A DNA stretch of 64,000 nucleotides, from the NCBI GenBank assembly GCA_021296235.1, contig JAGWAS010000011.1, forward strand, positions 40,176 to 104,175, read 5' to 3'. This document shows positions 53,528 to 62,493 of the stretch, piece by piece; the stretch's first letter is position 1, and each line of letters begins with the position of its first letter. A model generated the notes under the pieces. That model ran no database searches. It was not told where the DNA came from and worked only from the letters and a program-made list of their open reading frames with translations. Source of the DNA: Paracoccaceae bacterium. Lineage in GTDB: Bacteria > Pseudomonadota > Alphaproteobacteria > Rhodobacterales > Rhodobacteraceae. The translations under genes and the position numbers were made by a program.

Positions 53528-54990
53528 CCCTGAAACCAATCAAGGCGGTCGCTGGCATCGTGTTGACATCGGCGATGATTGCAGGTGGTCAATTGCATGC
53601 AGATTTGACTGCAGCGGAATATCTGGATGAAATGAAGCGAAATGCGGATTCGGTGGGAGCGGTGCTCGAATGGGAAACCATCGAAGAAACCGGCAATGGC
53701 AAATTGCTGCGCGGATATTCCTTAGAATTCAGCCAACCTGGTATTGAAGCTTCGGTTTATGGCGACTGGCTTAGGCTCACCGAAACCGGGGACGGCTACG
53801 TGTCGATCGAATACCCTGAAGAATTTGACTTGAAGATTGATGTTGCAAATGAATTCAGGTTCACGGGCACACTTTCATTGGAGGGCGGTGAATTTCTTGC
53901 GAGCAGGGATTCCCGACTGAAGACGGAGTCAAGAACTGACAAGATTGTGCTCGAAGGAACGTTCAAGGGAACATTCGGCGATGTGATCGGTTCGCTTTTG
54001 GTCAACTTGGAGGGGTATGAGGAAACCAATCTCCACCCGTCCGACGATGGCGGTCCGGAATTGATCACGACTCAGGCCTCTTCGGAACTGATTTCGATTG
54101 AGGTCCTATCGTCGAATTCAAACACAAGGTTTGCGGCCAACATCAGCGGATTTGCGTTGGATTCGGAGTTTGAACTGCCGAAGGGTTGGGAGACATTTGG
54201 AGCGGAGTTGTTCCCCAAAGGGGAGTTCCCACTGGGAGCATTCAAACTCGCCGTCGACAGTTTCGAAATGACCATGCTGGCCGACAACGAAGAAATCGGA
54301 TTTACCGCATTCTATGGCGTGGGCCCGATGCATTTCGCCATGAGCAATCAGCCGGACACCTTCAGTGTGGACAGTTCGGAGTCCGATACAAAAATCTTCT
54401 TCGGACCCAATGGGGCTGGAAGTTACTCGGCTGAATTTGCCGCGGTCGACTGGACTTTTGAAAATGAAACTCAAATGGAGTCCCAAGAAGTAAGAAGCAG
54501 GCTTGATTGGGAAATCGAAGGCATCAGGCTGGGCCCGGACACGCTGGCGCAATTGGACCCAAGCGGCTTGATTCCGAATCCACCCGGAGGATTTGCCGGG
54601 GAAGTGTCCGTAACGGTTCCTTCGAAATTGTGGGCGGCGTTGGATGGATACTCCGATGCGACGGAGTTTGCGGCGGAGTTGTTGGGGTCGGATGTTGACG
54701 TTGCCTTGGATCTGGATCGCGCAGAACTGTTTGGGATTTCGTTGTCAGCGAACGGGAATCTCAATTATCAATTCGACAATTTTGCGGCATTTGGCACCCT
54801 GATTGTGGAACTGGGCGGTGCCCAGGAGTTTGTTGCAACTGCAAACAAAGCTGGCCTGGTTGGGGACGAACTCCAGGGGTTTCTGAGTTTGCTTTTGGGG
54901 ATTGGCAGACAGCTGGATGACGGCAATCTGGTGTATGAGGTTGAGTTTCTTGGGCCGGAAGGCGTGGCGGTCAACGGCATAAACTTCTGA
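53524..54990 (+). CDS. Large secreted protein, DUF2125-like
   Basis: This 488-residue protein has a signal peptide (AVAGIVLTSAMIAGG, cut near LHA) and no further membrane segment. The rest is acidic and beta-rich. The end, LDDGNLVYEVEFLGPEGVAVNGINF, and the layout resemble secreted DUF2125 proteins of Rhodobacterales, which have no known function. The assignment rests on recall of family shape and is not certain. It may be periplasmic or exposed at the outer membrane. It overlaps the glutathione-transferase gene by 4 bases. Confidence 0.6.
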   Translation: MTLKPIKAVAGIVLTSAMIAGGQLHADLTAAEYLDEMKRNADSVGAVLEWETIEETGNGKLLRGYSLEFSQPGIEASVYGDWLRLTETGDGYVSIEYPEEFDLKIDVANEFRFTGTLSLEGGEFLASRDSRLKTESRTDKIVLEGTFKGTFGDVIGSLLVNLEGYEETNLHPSDDGGPELITTQASSELISIEVLSSNSNTRFAANISGFALDSEFELPKGWETFGAELFPKGEFPLGAFKLAVDSFEMTMLADNEEIGFTAFYGVGPMHFAMSNQPDTFSVDSSESDTKIFFGPNGAGSYSAEFAAVDWTFENETQMESQEVRSRLDWEIEGIRLGPDTLAQLDPSGLIPNPPGGFAGEVSVTVPSKLWAALDGYSDATEFAAELLGSDVDVALDLDRAELFGISLSANGNLNYQFDNFAAFGTLIVELGGAQEFVATANKAGLVGDELQGFLSLLLGIGRQLDDGNLVYEVEFLGPEGVAVNGINF

Positions 54991-55031
54991 ATCCAAGCCA
55001 ACGGAACCATCGGAAATTTTTGGAGCTTTGA

Positions 55032-56396
55032 ATGCTTGAAGCTGGAGCAATGAACGGAAATTCCCCGGACACTTTGGAGGCTCTGTTGCGGGAGGCTCAG
55101 GAAGCCGGTTGCGATGCGGCTGACGTCCTGATGAGAACGAGCCGCTCAGTGGTGGCGGAAATGAGAAATCTTGCCCTGGAGAATGTGGAAAGATCGGAAC
55201 GCACCGATGTCGGCCTGCGGGTTCTGGTTGACGGGCGGCAGGCCTGCGTATCCGCGTCCGATACGCAGCCGCATGAGTTGGCCGGATTGGCCCGCCGGGC
55301 GGTTGCAATGGCCAAGGAGGCGCCGCAGGATCCGTATGTTGGTTTGGCCGAAACTGAACAAATTGCTTCCGATATTGACGCCGCCTCCCTTGATCTGATG
55401 GATGAATCGAGCCCGCCTTCCGTGGATGAGTTGATTGAAAAGGGGCTTCGCGCGGAAAATGCGGCACGGTCGGTTGGTGGCGTGGAGAAGGTTGAATCTA
55501 CATCTGCGGAATATGGAACCGTCTCGTGGGAATTTGCTGCGTCGAATGGGTTTTCGGGCGGTTACATGCGCAGCCATTTCGGCCTCGATTGTTCGGCAAT
55601 CGCCGGCACCGGGCTGGAGATGGAAGTTGACGGTTATGGCGAAGAACGTGTCTTCGAATGCGACTTGTCCACACCGGAGGACATCGGAAAGCGCGCCGGC
55701 GAAAGGGTCGTCGAACGCTTTGGACCCACAAAGCCAAAGACCGGTGCCTGTCCTGTCATCTTTGATGAGCGCGTGGCTTCCAGCCTAATCAGTCATCTGA
55801 TTGCGGCCATCGGCGGCACTGCAATCGCGAGGGGTGCAAGTTGGCTTCTTGATGATTTGGGGGAGGAAGTTCTTCCCAAGGGGATCGATTTGGTGGAGCA
55901 GCCGTTGCGACCCCGCTCGCTGGCCTCCAGACCGTTTGACGCTGAAGGCTTGCCGCAGCGAGATAAGGCCTTTGTTTCGGATGGTGTCCTGAAGAGTTGG
56001 ATTCTTGATCTTTCGACCGCTCGGCAACTTGACCTTGAAAGTACCGGGAATGCGTTCAGGGATGCATCCTCGCCTCCGCATCCTGGCGTTACGAACGTTG
56101 AGTTGACCGCGGGCAGCAGGGACAGGAACGGGCTGGTGGAGGAAATGGGAACCGGGCTCATAGTTACGTCCCTGATCGGATTGACTATCAATCCAACCAC
56201 CGGTGACTATTCGAGGGGTGCCGGGGGATTGTGGGTTGAACAAGGAAGAATAGCCGGTCCAGTTTCCGGCTTCACGATTGCAGGCAATTTAAGGCGGATG
56301 CTGAAGTCGATAATTCCCGGAAACGATGCCCGACCGTTTGCCAGCAAAAGGGTGCCCAGCCTTCTGGTCGAGGGTCTTGTCATTGCCGGAGATTAG
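55032..56396 (+). CDS. pmbA: PmbA/TldE-family metalloprotease subunit
   Basis: This 454-residue protein of the TldD/PmbA family has GCDAADVLMRTSRSVVAEMRN near the N-terminus, RTDVGLRVLVDGRQACVSASD, and the C-terminal block VTNVELTAGSRDRNGLVEEMGTGLIVTSLIG with INPTTGDYSRGAGGLWVE. PmbA partners TldD, which carries the zinc site, to degrade small peptides. No tldD is in the window. Start at 55032 or ATG 55050. Confidence 0.9.
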   Translation: MLEAGAMNGNSPDTLEALLREAQEAGCDAADVLMRTSRSVVAEMRNLALENVERSERTDVGLRVLVDGRQACVSASDTQPHELAGLARRAVAMAKEAPQDPYVGLAETEQIASDIDAASLDLMDESSPPSVDELIEKGLRAENAARSVGGVEKVESTSAEYGTVSWEFAASNGFSGGYMRSHFGLDCSAIAGTGLEMEVDGYGEERVFECDLSTPEDIGKRAGERVVERFGPTKPKTGACPVIFDERVASSLISHLIAAIGGTAIARGASWLLDDLGEEVLPKGIDLVEQPLRPRSLASRPFDAEGLPQRDKAFVSDGVLKSWILDLSTARQLDLESTGNAFRDASSPPHPGVTNVELTAGSRDRNGLVEEMGTGLIVTSLIGLTINPTTGDYSRGAGGLWVEQGRIAGPVSGFTIAGNLRRMLKSIIPGNDARPFASKRVPSLLVEGLVIAGD

Positions 56397-56485
56397 GTCA
56401 TGCGCGACAACAAAACGGAATCAACACACCATAATGCCGTCAGGGGATTGCGAATTTCCATTGCGGCAACGGAGTTCAACCCGAA

Positions 56486-56746
56486 ATGACCAGGCGATTG
56501 CATCTGGTATTCGGTGGCGAACTGATTGATCCACAGGTGGCCAAGTTCCGGGACTTGGAGAAGGTCGAGGTTGTTGGCCTTTTCCCGGACTATGAATCGG
56601 CCCGTGCCGCCTGGAAGGACTCATCTCAGCGGTCGGTGGACAATGCGTTGATGCGCTACTTCATTGCCCGCCTGGGCCGGATCGAGGAGCGCCCGGGATC
56701 AGAATTGGACCATGCCGATCTTCCTTCGCCAAGCAGAGAGGAGTGA
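56486..56746 (+). CDS. DUF4170 family protein
   Basis: This 86-residue cytoplasmic protein of the alphaproteobacterial DUF4170 family has LHLVFGGELIDP, KVEVVGLFPDYESARAAWKD and ALMRYFIARL. The function is unknown. It is usually found directly before waaA, as here, with an ATGA-type overlap. In many relatives an inositol-monophosphatase/CysQ gene stands between pmbA and this gene, but here only 89 bases do. Confidence 0.88.
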   Translation: MTRRLHLVFGGELIDPQVAKFRDLEKVEVVGLFPDYESARAAWKDSSQRSVDNALMRYFIARLGRIEERPGSELDHADLPSPSREE

Positions 56747-58047
56747 TGGGGCACTCGCTTGGCCTCGCAATCTACCTCCAAATTTCGTCTAGGCTGGAGC
56801 CACCGGCGCGCAGGATATTGCAAAGGCGCATTGCAGCGGGCAAGGAAGATCCCCAGCGCTCCGAAGAGCGATTTGGCCGACCGGGCATGCCGAGACCAGA
56901 GGGCGATATTATCTGGATGCACTCGGCGAGTGTGGGCGAGGTTACATCAATCCTGCCGGTTGTGGAGGTTATCGGCCGGCTCCGTCCCGACCTGTGGTTC
57001 CTGATAACCACCGGCACGCTGTCTTCCGCCGAACTGCTGTTGCAACGAATGCCCGCAAGGACGGTTCACCAGTTTCTGCCATATGATGTGAGAACTGCCG
57101 TTGAGTGCTTCCTTGACTATTGGAGGCCGTCGTTGGGGGTCTGGACGGAAAGCGAATTGTGGCCAGCGCTGATTTGCGAAACGCACAGGCGCCGAATTCC
57201 GCTACTGTTCGTGAACGCCAGAATGTCGAGCAGGTCTTACCGCAGGTGGCGATGGATGCCCGTATTTTCGGCGTCCCTTCTGCGGCGATTCCGCGCAGCT
57301 CTCGTTCAGGACAAGGAAACAGGACGGTATCTTCGGCGGCTTGGCCTTCCGGAGCGGAGGATCGAGGTTACCGGCTCACTCAAGATGGGGGCAAAAATTC
57401 TCCCGCACGACAACCGGGCAGAAACTGCGTTCAAGGAGGCCTGCGGCGATCGACCCATCTGGCTTGCGGCGTCGACCCATCCGGGAGAAGAGGAGATAAT
57501 CGGAGAGGCGCATTCGTTGCTGCGGGAGCGGCGGGAGGGAATTCTGTTGATTGTTGTTCCGCGGCATCCTGAACGGGGACGGGAAGTTGCACAGAAGCTG
57601 TCTGCCCAGGGTTTTCGGGTGTGCCGGCGGTCAGCAGGAGGCCTTCCTGGCACCGATGACCAGATTTATGTGGCCGATACACTGGGTGAACTTGGTCTGT
57701 GGTATCGGGTTGCACCGGTAAGTTTCATTGGCGGATCGATGGTGAAGTCGGGGGGGCACAATCCCTACGAGGCTGCATTTCTGGAATCGGTGATCCTGCA
57801 CGGTCCACATGTTTCAAACTTCTCGCAGGATTTCGGCAGGTTGGAATCGGCCGGTGCAACGATCAGGGTTGCAAGTGCCCGGGAACTGGCGAATGCAATC
57901 GACAGGGCCGACGACCCGATGTTGACGCAACGCATGACCCAGGCGGCGCTTGAAGTCTGTGCCGGTGGCGATGAGATCATCGACAGGGCGGTTTCCGCAA
58001 TTCTTGACTTCATGCCGCCCAGGGCAGGATCCGATGAGGCAGCCTGA
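56743..58047 (+). CDS. waaA: 3-deoxy-D-manno-octulosonic acid transferase (KdtA)
   Basis: This 434-residue GT30 glycosyltransferase adds Kdo to lipid A precursors at the inner membrane. IIWMHSASVGEVTSILPVVE has the catalytic Glu, and WTESELWPALICE, SLKMGAKI, LAASTHPGEEEII, VPRHPERG and FIGGSMVKSGGHNPYEAAFLE match the family in order. It overlaps both neighbours and forms a lipid A operon with lpxK. Confidence 0.94.
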   Translation: MMGHSLGLAIYLQISSRLEPPARRILQRRIAAGKEDPQRSEERFGRPGMPRPEGDIIWMHSASVGEVTSILPVVEVIGRLRPDLWFLITTGTLSSAELLLQRMPARTVHQFLPYDVRTAVECFLDYWRPSLGVWTESELWPALICETHRRRIPLLFVNARMSSRSYRRWRWMPVFSASLLRRFRAALVQDKETGRYLRRLGLPERRIEVTGSLKMGAKILPHDNRAETAFKEACGDRPIWLAASTHPGEEEIIGEAHSLLRERREGILLIVVPRHPERGREVAQKLSAQGFRVCRRSAGGLPGTDDQIYVADTLGELGLWYRVAPVSFIGGSMVKSGGHNPYEAAFLESVILHGPHVSNFSQDFGRLESAGATIRVASARELANAIDRADDPMLTQRMTQAALEVCAGGDEIIDRAVSAILDFMPPRAGSDEAA

Positions 58048-59029
58048 ATTCTGGTTCAAGCAACCAGGGGTGCTCTCGGGCATTCTTTTCCCGCTGGAGG
58101 TCATCTGGAGAGCTGCAGCGCGCAATCGGATTGGAAAGGGGCGCAGGGAAAGGATCAAGATTCCGGTGATCTGCGTTGGCAATCTCAACGTCGGCGGAAC
58201 CGGAAAGACCCCGCTCGTTATGGAACTGGCCCGTCGCCTGACCGAAGCGGGCGAATCTCCTCACGCCGTTTCTCGAGGATTCGGTGGCAACACGAGCAAA
58301 CCGACCCTTGTTGATCCGTCCCGCCACAGCGCAACTGATGTTGGAGACGAGCCGCTGCTACTGTCCTCGTTTGTTCCAACATGGGTGGGGGCCAAAAGGC
58401 CAGAATGCGCACGGCTCGCCGCCGAAGCGGGTGCGGGTGTCATAATCCTGGATGACGGCCATCAGGATCCTTCCCTTGCCCATGATGTCTCCGTCATCGT
58501 CGTCGATGCCGAACGGGGATTTGGCAACTGCCGGGTTATGCCGGCCGGACCGCTTCGGGAGACGGTTGATGAAGGGCTCCACCGCGCAGACGTTCTGGTG
58601 GTGGTTGGCAGCAACGGGCAACGGTTCCGGAAGCAGTGGAAATTCGCCTCCGATTTGCCCGTGATCGAGGCAAATACGACCGTCCTGCCCACAGGCAAGG
58701 ACTGGAGGGACGAAAGGGTTGTCGCCTTTGCGGGAATCGGTGATCCGTTGAAGTTTTTTTCCTGTCTTTCCGACCTTGGAGCGAATGTCGTCCATGAGGT
58801 TCCCCTCACGGATCATCAGGTGTTGGATGGACGCCTGATGACCAGATTGGAGATGGTTGCAAAATCCCGGTCGGCTCAACTGGTGACAACCGAAAAGGAT
58901 GCAGTCAGGTTACCGAAGAATTGGCGTAGCCGGGTACTCACCCTGCCGGTACGGCTGGAACTTTCGGATTGGTCGGAAATTGATGACCGGCTTGCAGGCT
59001 TGGGTGTAATTGTTCCCGACGCAGGTTGA
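58034..59029 (+). CDS. lpxK: Tetraacyldisaccharide 4'-kinase
   Basis: This 331-residue membrane-associated kinase phosphorylates the 4' position in lipid A synthesis. The P-loop CVGNLNVGGTGKTPLV follows an N-terminal hydrophobic helix. The conserved SRGFGG, GDEPLLLS and IILDDGHQDPSLA segments are present. The frame is open from 57950; ATG 58034, overlapping the waaA end by 14 bases, matches the family N-terminus (PEFWFKQPGVLSGILFPLE). Confidence 0.95.
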   Translation: MRQPEFWFKQPGVLSGILFPLEVIWRAAARNRIGKGRRERIKIPVICVGNLNVGGTGKTPLVMELARRLTEAGESPHAVSRGFGGNTSKPTLVDPSRHSATDVGDEPLLLSSFVPTWVGAKRPECARLAAEAGAGVIILDDGHQDPSLAHDVSVIVVDAERGFGNCRVMPAGPLRETVDEGLHRADVLVVVGSNGQRFRKQWKFASDLPVIEANTTVLPTGKDWRDERVVAFAGIGDPLKFFSCLSDLGANVVHEVPLTDHQVLDGRLMTRLEMVAKSRSAQLVTTEKDAVRLPKNWRSRVLTLPVRLELSDWSEIDDRLAGLGVIVPDAG

Positions 59030-59062
59030 CCGCCGGGAACATTTGTTTGTTTCGGGAAGGGC

Positions 59063-59680
59063 TCATTCGGACAACTCGTTATCAAGGAGTTCCGCGAAAT
59101 CCTCGTAAGGCATGTTTGAGTGGAGTTTGCCGTTGATTATGAATGTTGGAGTGGATGTGATGCCGTCGTCATCCGCAAATTCCTGGTATGCCGCAAACAG
59201 CATCTCCGCATTGGCCTGATCAGTCAGGCATGCATCAAGCTGTGTGTCCGTCAATCCGGCGGCAAGACCGATCCCGCGCAAACGGGCGGCGACCTGTGCG
59301 GGACTGTTTTGGCGCGACCAGGAATCCTGCTTGTCGAACAGGAGATCCACGATGCCGAAATACTTGGATTCGCCGCCGCATCGAGCGACAATCCCAGCCC
59401 ACAGCCCATAGCGATCGAAATAGATTTCCCGCAGCCTGAACAGAATTTTGCCTGTGTCGATGTATTCGCTCTTCAACCTGCCGAAGACATTCTGGTGAAA
59501 GGTGCCGCAATGTGGGCAGGTGAATGAGGCGTATTCAGTTACGATCACCTTGGCGTCGGGGTTGCCAAGGGTCATCTCCACATATTCGGGTTCTTCCTGT
59601 GCCGCCAATCCCATTGGGATGGCAACCAGAGTGAAAATCGCAACTGCGACGACTGACTTGATACGGTTAAAACTCACCAT
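59063..59680 (-). CDS. DsbA-family thiol:disulfide protein
   Basis: This 205-residue periplasmic protein has a signal peptide (SVVAVAIFTLVAIPMGLAA) and a thioredoxin fold with active site FTCPHCGTF. The cis-proline segment is STPTFIINGK. It introduces or shuffles disulfides in exported proteins. No DsbB is near. It lies directly downstream of the DUF721 gene, the usual arrangement in Rhodobacterales, and converges with lpxK. Confidence 0.92.
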   Translation of the reverse strand: MVSFNRIKSVVAVAIFTLVAIPMGLAAQEEPEYVEMTLGNPDAKVIVTEYASFTCPHCGTFHQNVFGRLKSEYIDTGKILFRLREIYFDRYGLWAGIVARCGGESKYFGIVDLLFDKQDSWSRQNSPAQVAARLRGIGLAAGLTDTQLDACLTDQANAEMLFAAYQEFADDDGITSTPTFIINGKLHSNMPYEDFAELLDNELSE

Positions 59681-59698
59681 GCTGCATGTTCCTTTCCC

Positions 59699-60220
59699 CT
59701 ATTTCGGTTTGCTTAGGACGGACTTCCCCAATTCAAACAACAGATTGCGCAAATTCTCATCTTCGATGTCCTCAATCGAGGACTCAAGCCGGTTCAGTTC
59801 CTCGGCGTCCGGTATTTTCCGTTGTGGCGGCAACTCAACCGGGTTTGCGGAACCGTCTTGCGTTTTGCCCACCTGCGTGACCCTAATCGATTCGATTGCC
59901 CTGTAGCCATAGCTCGCATTGATGCGCTCAATGATGCGGGGAGCGTTCATGCTCACCTCCTGGGTCCGGGATCCAAGAACTTTCAGTATTAGCGTTGCAC
60001 CCTTGCCGTCGCGGCCGTAAGAGATGCGGACCGGTGAGGATATTGCCGCAATCGCCGCCCCGGCGATTTCAGCCCAGCCGGTCAGAATCATTGAGCTTGC
60101 AAAACCCTGCTTGGCCGCGGCATCCTGCAAGCTGTCGCGGATCAGGGTGGACATGTGCTCCATTCCCCTGTTGCGGGTTTCGTTCGGAAAATGTTCTTTT
60201 CTGCCGATATTGCACACCAT
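59699..60220 (-). CDS. DUF721 (DciA-like) family protein
   Basis: A protein of about 173 residues. IRDSLQDAAAKQGFASSMILTGWAEIAGAAIAA followed by ATLILKVLGSRTQEVSMNAPRIIERINASYGYRAIESIRV matches DUF721. DciA members load the replicative helicase; whether this short form does is unknown. The start is uncertain: ATG 60220, 60163 or 60154, with the frame open further. 60220 was chosen because related proteins have a basic segment before this block. Divergent from mutY. Confidence 0.8.
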   Translation of the reverse strand: MVCNIGRKEHFPNETRNRGMEHMSTLIRDSLQDAAAKQGFASSMILTGWAEIAGAAIAAISSPVRISYGRDGKGATLILKVLGSRTQEVSMNAPRIIERINASYGYRAIESIRVTQVGKTQDGSANPVELPPQRKIPDAEELNRLESSIEDIEDENLRNLLFELGKSVLSKPK

Positions 60221-60306
60221 CCCAAATCTGCTTGGCTGCGGTTTTGTATTGTTGCAGCATATCAGGCGAATAGTCATTAGTGACCAGGCATTTCGGGCAA
60301 TGAACA

Positions 60307-61362
60307 ATGCGTGATGCAGATTTGAGCGCAACCCTGCTCGCTTGGTATGACAGGAACGCCCGAAATCTGCCCTGGCGAATTCCACCGGCCCGAAGCCGCA
60401 ATGGCGAGTTGCCCGACCCTTATCGGGTCTGGCTTTCCGAAGTGATGTTGCAGCAGACGACCGTTCCGGTGGCGGCCCGATACTTCGATCGATTCTGTGA
60501 CCGTTGGCCGACTGTCGAAGATCTCGCCGCCGCCGAAGACAGGGACATTTTGGCTGCCTGGGCCGGGCTTGGCTACTATGCGAGGGCACGCAACCTCATC
60601 AAGTGCGCCCGGATCGTCGTCAACGATTTGGGCGGCGAGTTTCCCCGGACGGAAACCGAACTTGTGAAGCTTCCCGGCATAGGGCCATATACGGCAGCGG
60701 CGATCACTGCGATTGCTCATGATTTTCGGGCGATCGCAGTTGATGGAAACATTGAGCGAATTGTGGCCAGGTTGCATGCCGTCAGGCAGCCTCTAGCCAA
60801 GGCAAAGCCGGAATTGCGCAAGCTGGCTGCCCAGCTGTTGCCTTCCCGACGTTATGGCGATTTCTCTCAGGCGATGATGGACCTTGGCTCGATCGTCTGT
60901 CGACCGCGCCGTCCCGACTGTGAACACTGCCCGTGGAGCCAGGCCTGCAGGGCAAGGGAACTCGGGATCGAAGATTCTCTGCCGGCCAGGTTGCGCAAGG
61001 CGGCAAAGCCGCAAGTTCTGGGCGAGGCATATGTCGGACGACGCGAAGATGGTGCTTGGCTCTTGGAGCGCCGACCGGGAAAGGGGCTGCTTGGAGGCAT
61101 GCCGGGTTGGCCCGGTTCCGGCTGGGGACATGAGGTTGCTGCCGAACCGCCCTGGGATGGGGATTGGCACCGTGTTGAAGGGTCCGTAAGCCACGTTTTC
61201 ACCCACTTCAAACTGGAGTTGAGAGTCTTTGTGGCAAAAATTCCGGCGGCCGGCGCTGCGAACCGGGGAGAATTCGTGCCCACTGAAGAGTTCGTTCGCG
61301 ATTCCTTGCCAACACTTATGCGCAAGGTTTTTGATCTGGCATTGCCCAGTTTTTGCCCTTGA
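60307..61362 (+). CDS. mutY: A/G-specific adenine DNA glycosylase
   Basis: This 351-residue enzyme removes adenine opposite 8-oxoguanine. The opening LPWR, VMLQQTTVPVAARYFDRF, the helix-hairpin-helix LPGIGPYTAAAITAIA and catalytic Asp in AIAVDGNIERI are present. The [4Fe-4S] cysteines have spacing C-X6-C-X2-C-X5-C (CRPRRPDCEHCPWSQAC). A Nudix-like C-terminal domain recognises 8-oxoguanine (LGGMPGWPGSGW). Confidence 0.95.
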   Translation: MRDADLSATLLAWYDRNARNLPWRIPPARSRNGELPDPYRVWLSEVMLQQTTVPVAARYFDRFCDRWPTVEDLAAAEDRDILAAWAGLGYYARARNLIKCARIVVNDLGGEFPRTETELVKLPGIGPYTAAAITAIAHDFRAIAVDGNIERIVARLHAVRQPLAKAKPELRKLAAQLLPSRRYGDFSQAMMDLGSIVCRPRRPDCEHCPWSQACRARELGIEDSLPARLRKAAKPQVLGEAYVGRREDGAWLLERRPGKGLLGGMPGWPGSGWGHEVAAEPPWDGDWHRVEGSVSHVFTHFKLELRVFVAKIPAAGAANRGEFVPTEEFVRDSLPTLMRKVFDLALPSFCP

Positions 61363-61388
61363 TCCGCAACCGGCGATCCACTTGCGTG

Positions 61389-61853
61389 TCAGCGTCTCCG
61401 GTGAATGGTGAAGCCCTTTCGTTGCATGCAGTTCCCATCAAATGTGCTTATCCACCGTCCGTGCCGGAACTCTTGGCGAAGGCACCTCTTTACGCCGCGA
61501 AAACCCTTGCGGTCGGATTTGTGCCGGCGGCACAAATGATCCTGAAATGTAACCCAGCGCTGCCCATTCCAAAAATCTTCAAGGCACGCTTTGTGTCTTG
61601 ATCGGTGGTGTTGGGGCGCAGGGTGCACCGGTGTTGAATGCGCATGGTGTTTTTTGCGCGGCTTTGATGGAGCAGCCCTTCCGGCAGATTTGTCGTGATT
61701 GTCATTGCCGGCAACAATTGCCATCAGCATTGACGAAAACAGCAGGAATTTGGCCAGATCCCTTGCATCGTCGCCGGCATTGACCGGAGCCGCCGAAAAT
61801 CCTCCCAGTGCCAGCGAAATTGCAGTGACTGCCGCGGTGATTTTGCTTTTCAT
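61389..61853 (-). CDS. Small secreted protein with two cysteine-framed repeats
   Basis: This 154-residue protein of unknown function has a signal peptide (KSKITAAVTAISLALGGFSAAPVNA). A short hydrophobic stretch, a basic histidine-rich linker and two similar units of about 19 residues follow: CLEDFWNGQRWVTFQDHLC and CLRQEFRHGRWISTFDGNC. Both share C-L-X3-F, G-(Q)R-W and a closing C. Disulfide-closed loops in the periplasm are likely. AAGGAGG stands 9 bases before ATG 61853. Convergent with mutY. Confidence 0.75.
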   Translation of the reverse strand: MKSKITAAVTAISLALGGFSAAPVNAGDDARDLAKFLLFSSMLMAIVAGNDNHDKSAGRAAPSKPRKKHHAHSTPVHPAPQHHRSRHKACLEDFWNGQRWVTFQDHLCRRHKSDRKGFRGVKRCLRQEFRHGRWISTFDGNCMQRKGFTIHRRR

Positions 61854-61859
61854 GTTCAA

Positions 61860-62168
61860 TGTCCTCCTTGGTCGGAATTGTTCCCGGCAATTGACCGTAT
61901 CAACGCCGATTGGGCGGATTGGACCGCAGGAGCTTCGGGAACAGCAATATCAGTCGGCTGATATTCGATTGCAGACACCAATATCAGCCTCCAAAATCCG
62001 ATTGGATTTCAGGCGAATGGTTCTGATCTCACCGGCAAATCGGATGGTGCAGCCTGTAGTGTTTGCGGGAGGCGGAACGGTTGAGGGGCTCTTGACAGAC
62101 TCGTCATTTGCATTCGGCAACGGCGTGTTATTGAATTTCAGGTCGGATAAATGGGAGATCAGGGCACG
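61860..62168. other. Intergenic region with a cluster of AATATCAG repeats
   Basis: No intact gene was recognised between the divergent small secreted-protein genes. Three copies of the motif lie at 61946-61987, and the remaining sequence shows no clear promoter. Confidence 0.5.
61946..61987. promoter_or_regulatory. Three AATATCAG motifs (inverted pair plus direct copy)
   Basis: AATATCAG (61946-61953) and CTGATATT (61958-61965) form a perfect inverted repeat around TCGG. A third direct copy is at 61980-61987. The cluster is in the divergent intergenic region, so a multi-site regulator is plausible. Confidence 0.5.
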
Positions 62169-62459
62169 ATGAAGATTCGGATTCTGATGACGGCCATCGC
62201 GCTATTTCTGGTGTCGGCGAGTTCGCCGTCGGCCGATTGCTATGCCGACTATAGGGCCAAGAGTGAAGATCCGTTTCGATTGCACTACGGCGTCATACAG
62301 ATTCCGGATCATTTGTGTTCTCAAGATGAAGCTGCGCGTTATATCGCCGAACGCATTTCAACCGAGGGCTGGGTTTTGCTTGTGGTGGATTCGCTATTCG
62401 GGGTTAATGGGTTGAAACAAAGGAGCGAAGACGCTGGCCAGTACCTTCTCCGATATTAG
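62169..62459 (+). CDS. Small conserved secreted protein of unknown function
   Basis: This 96-residue protein has a signal peptide (IRILMTAIALFLVSASSPSA). The mature part, DCYADYRAKSEDPFRLHYGVIQIPDHLC, IAERISTEGWVLLVVDSLFGVNGL and AGQYLLRY, resembles a family I recall from Rhodobacterales, often near mutY. Two cysteines may pair. ATG 62169 follows GGGAGATCAGGGCACG. The function is unknown. The membrane winged-helix gene follows. Confidence 0.75.
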   Translation: MKIRILMTAIALFLVSASSPSADCYADYRAKSEDPFRLHYGVIQIPDHLCSQDEAARYIAERISTEGWVLLVVDSLFGVNGLKQRSEDAGQYLLRY

Positions 62460-62493
62460 GCGGTTTCCGCGACCACTCCACGGAGCTGGATTT

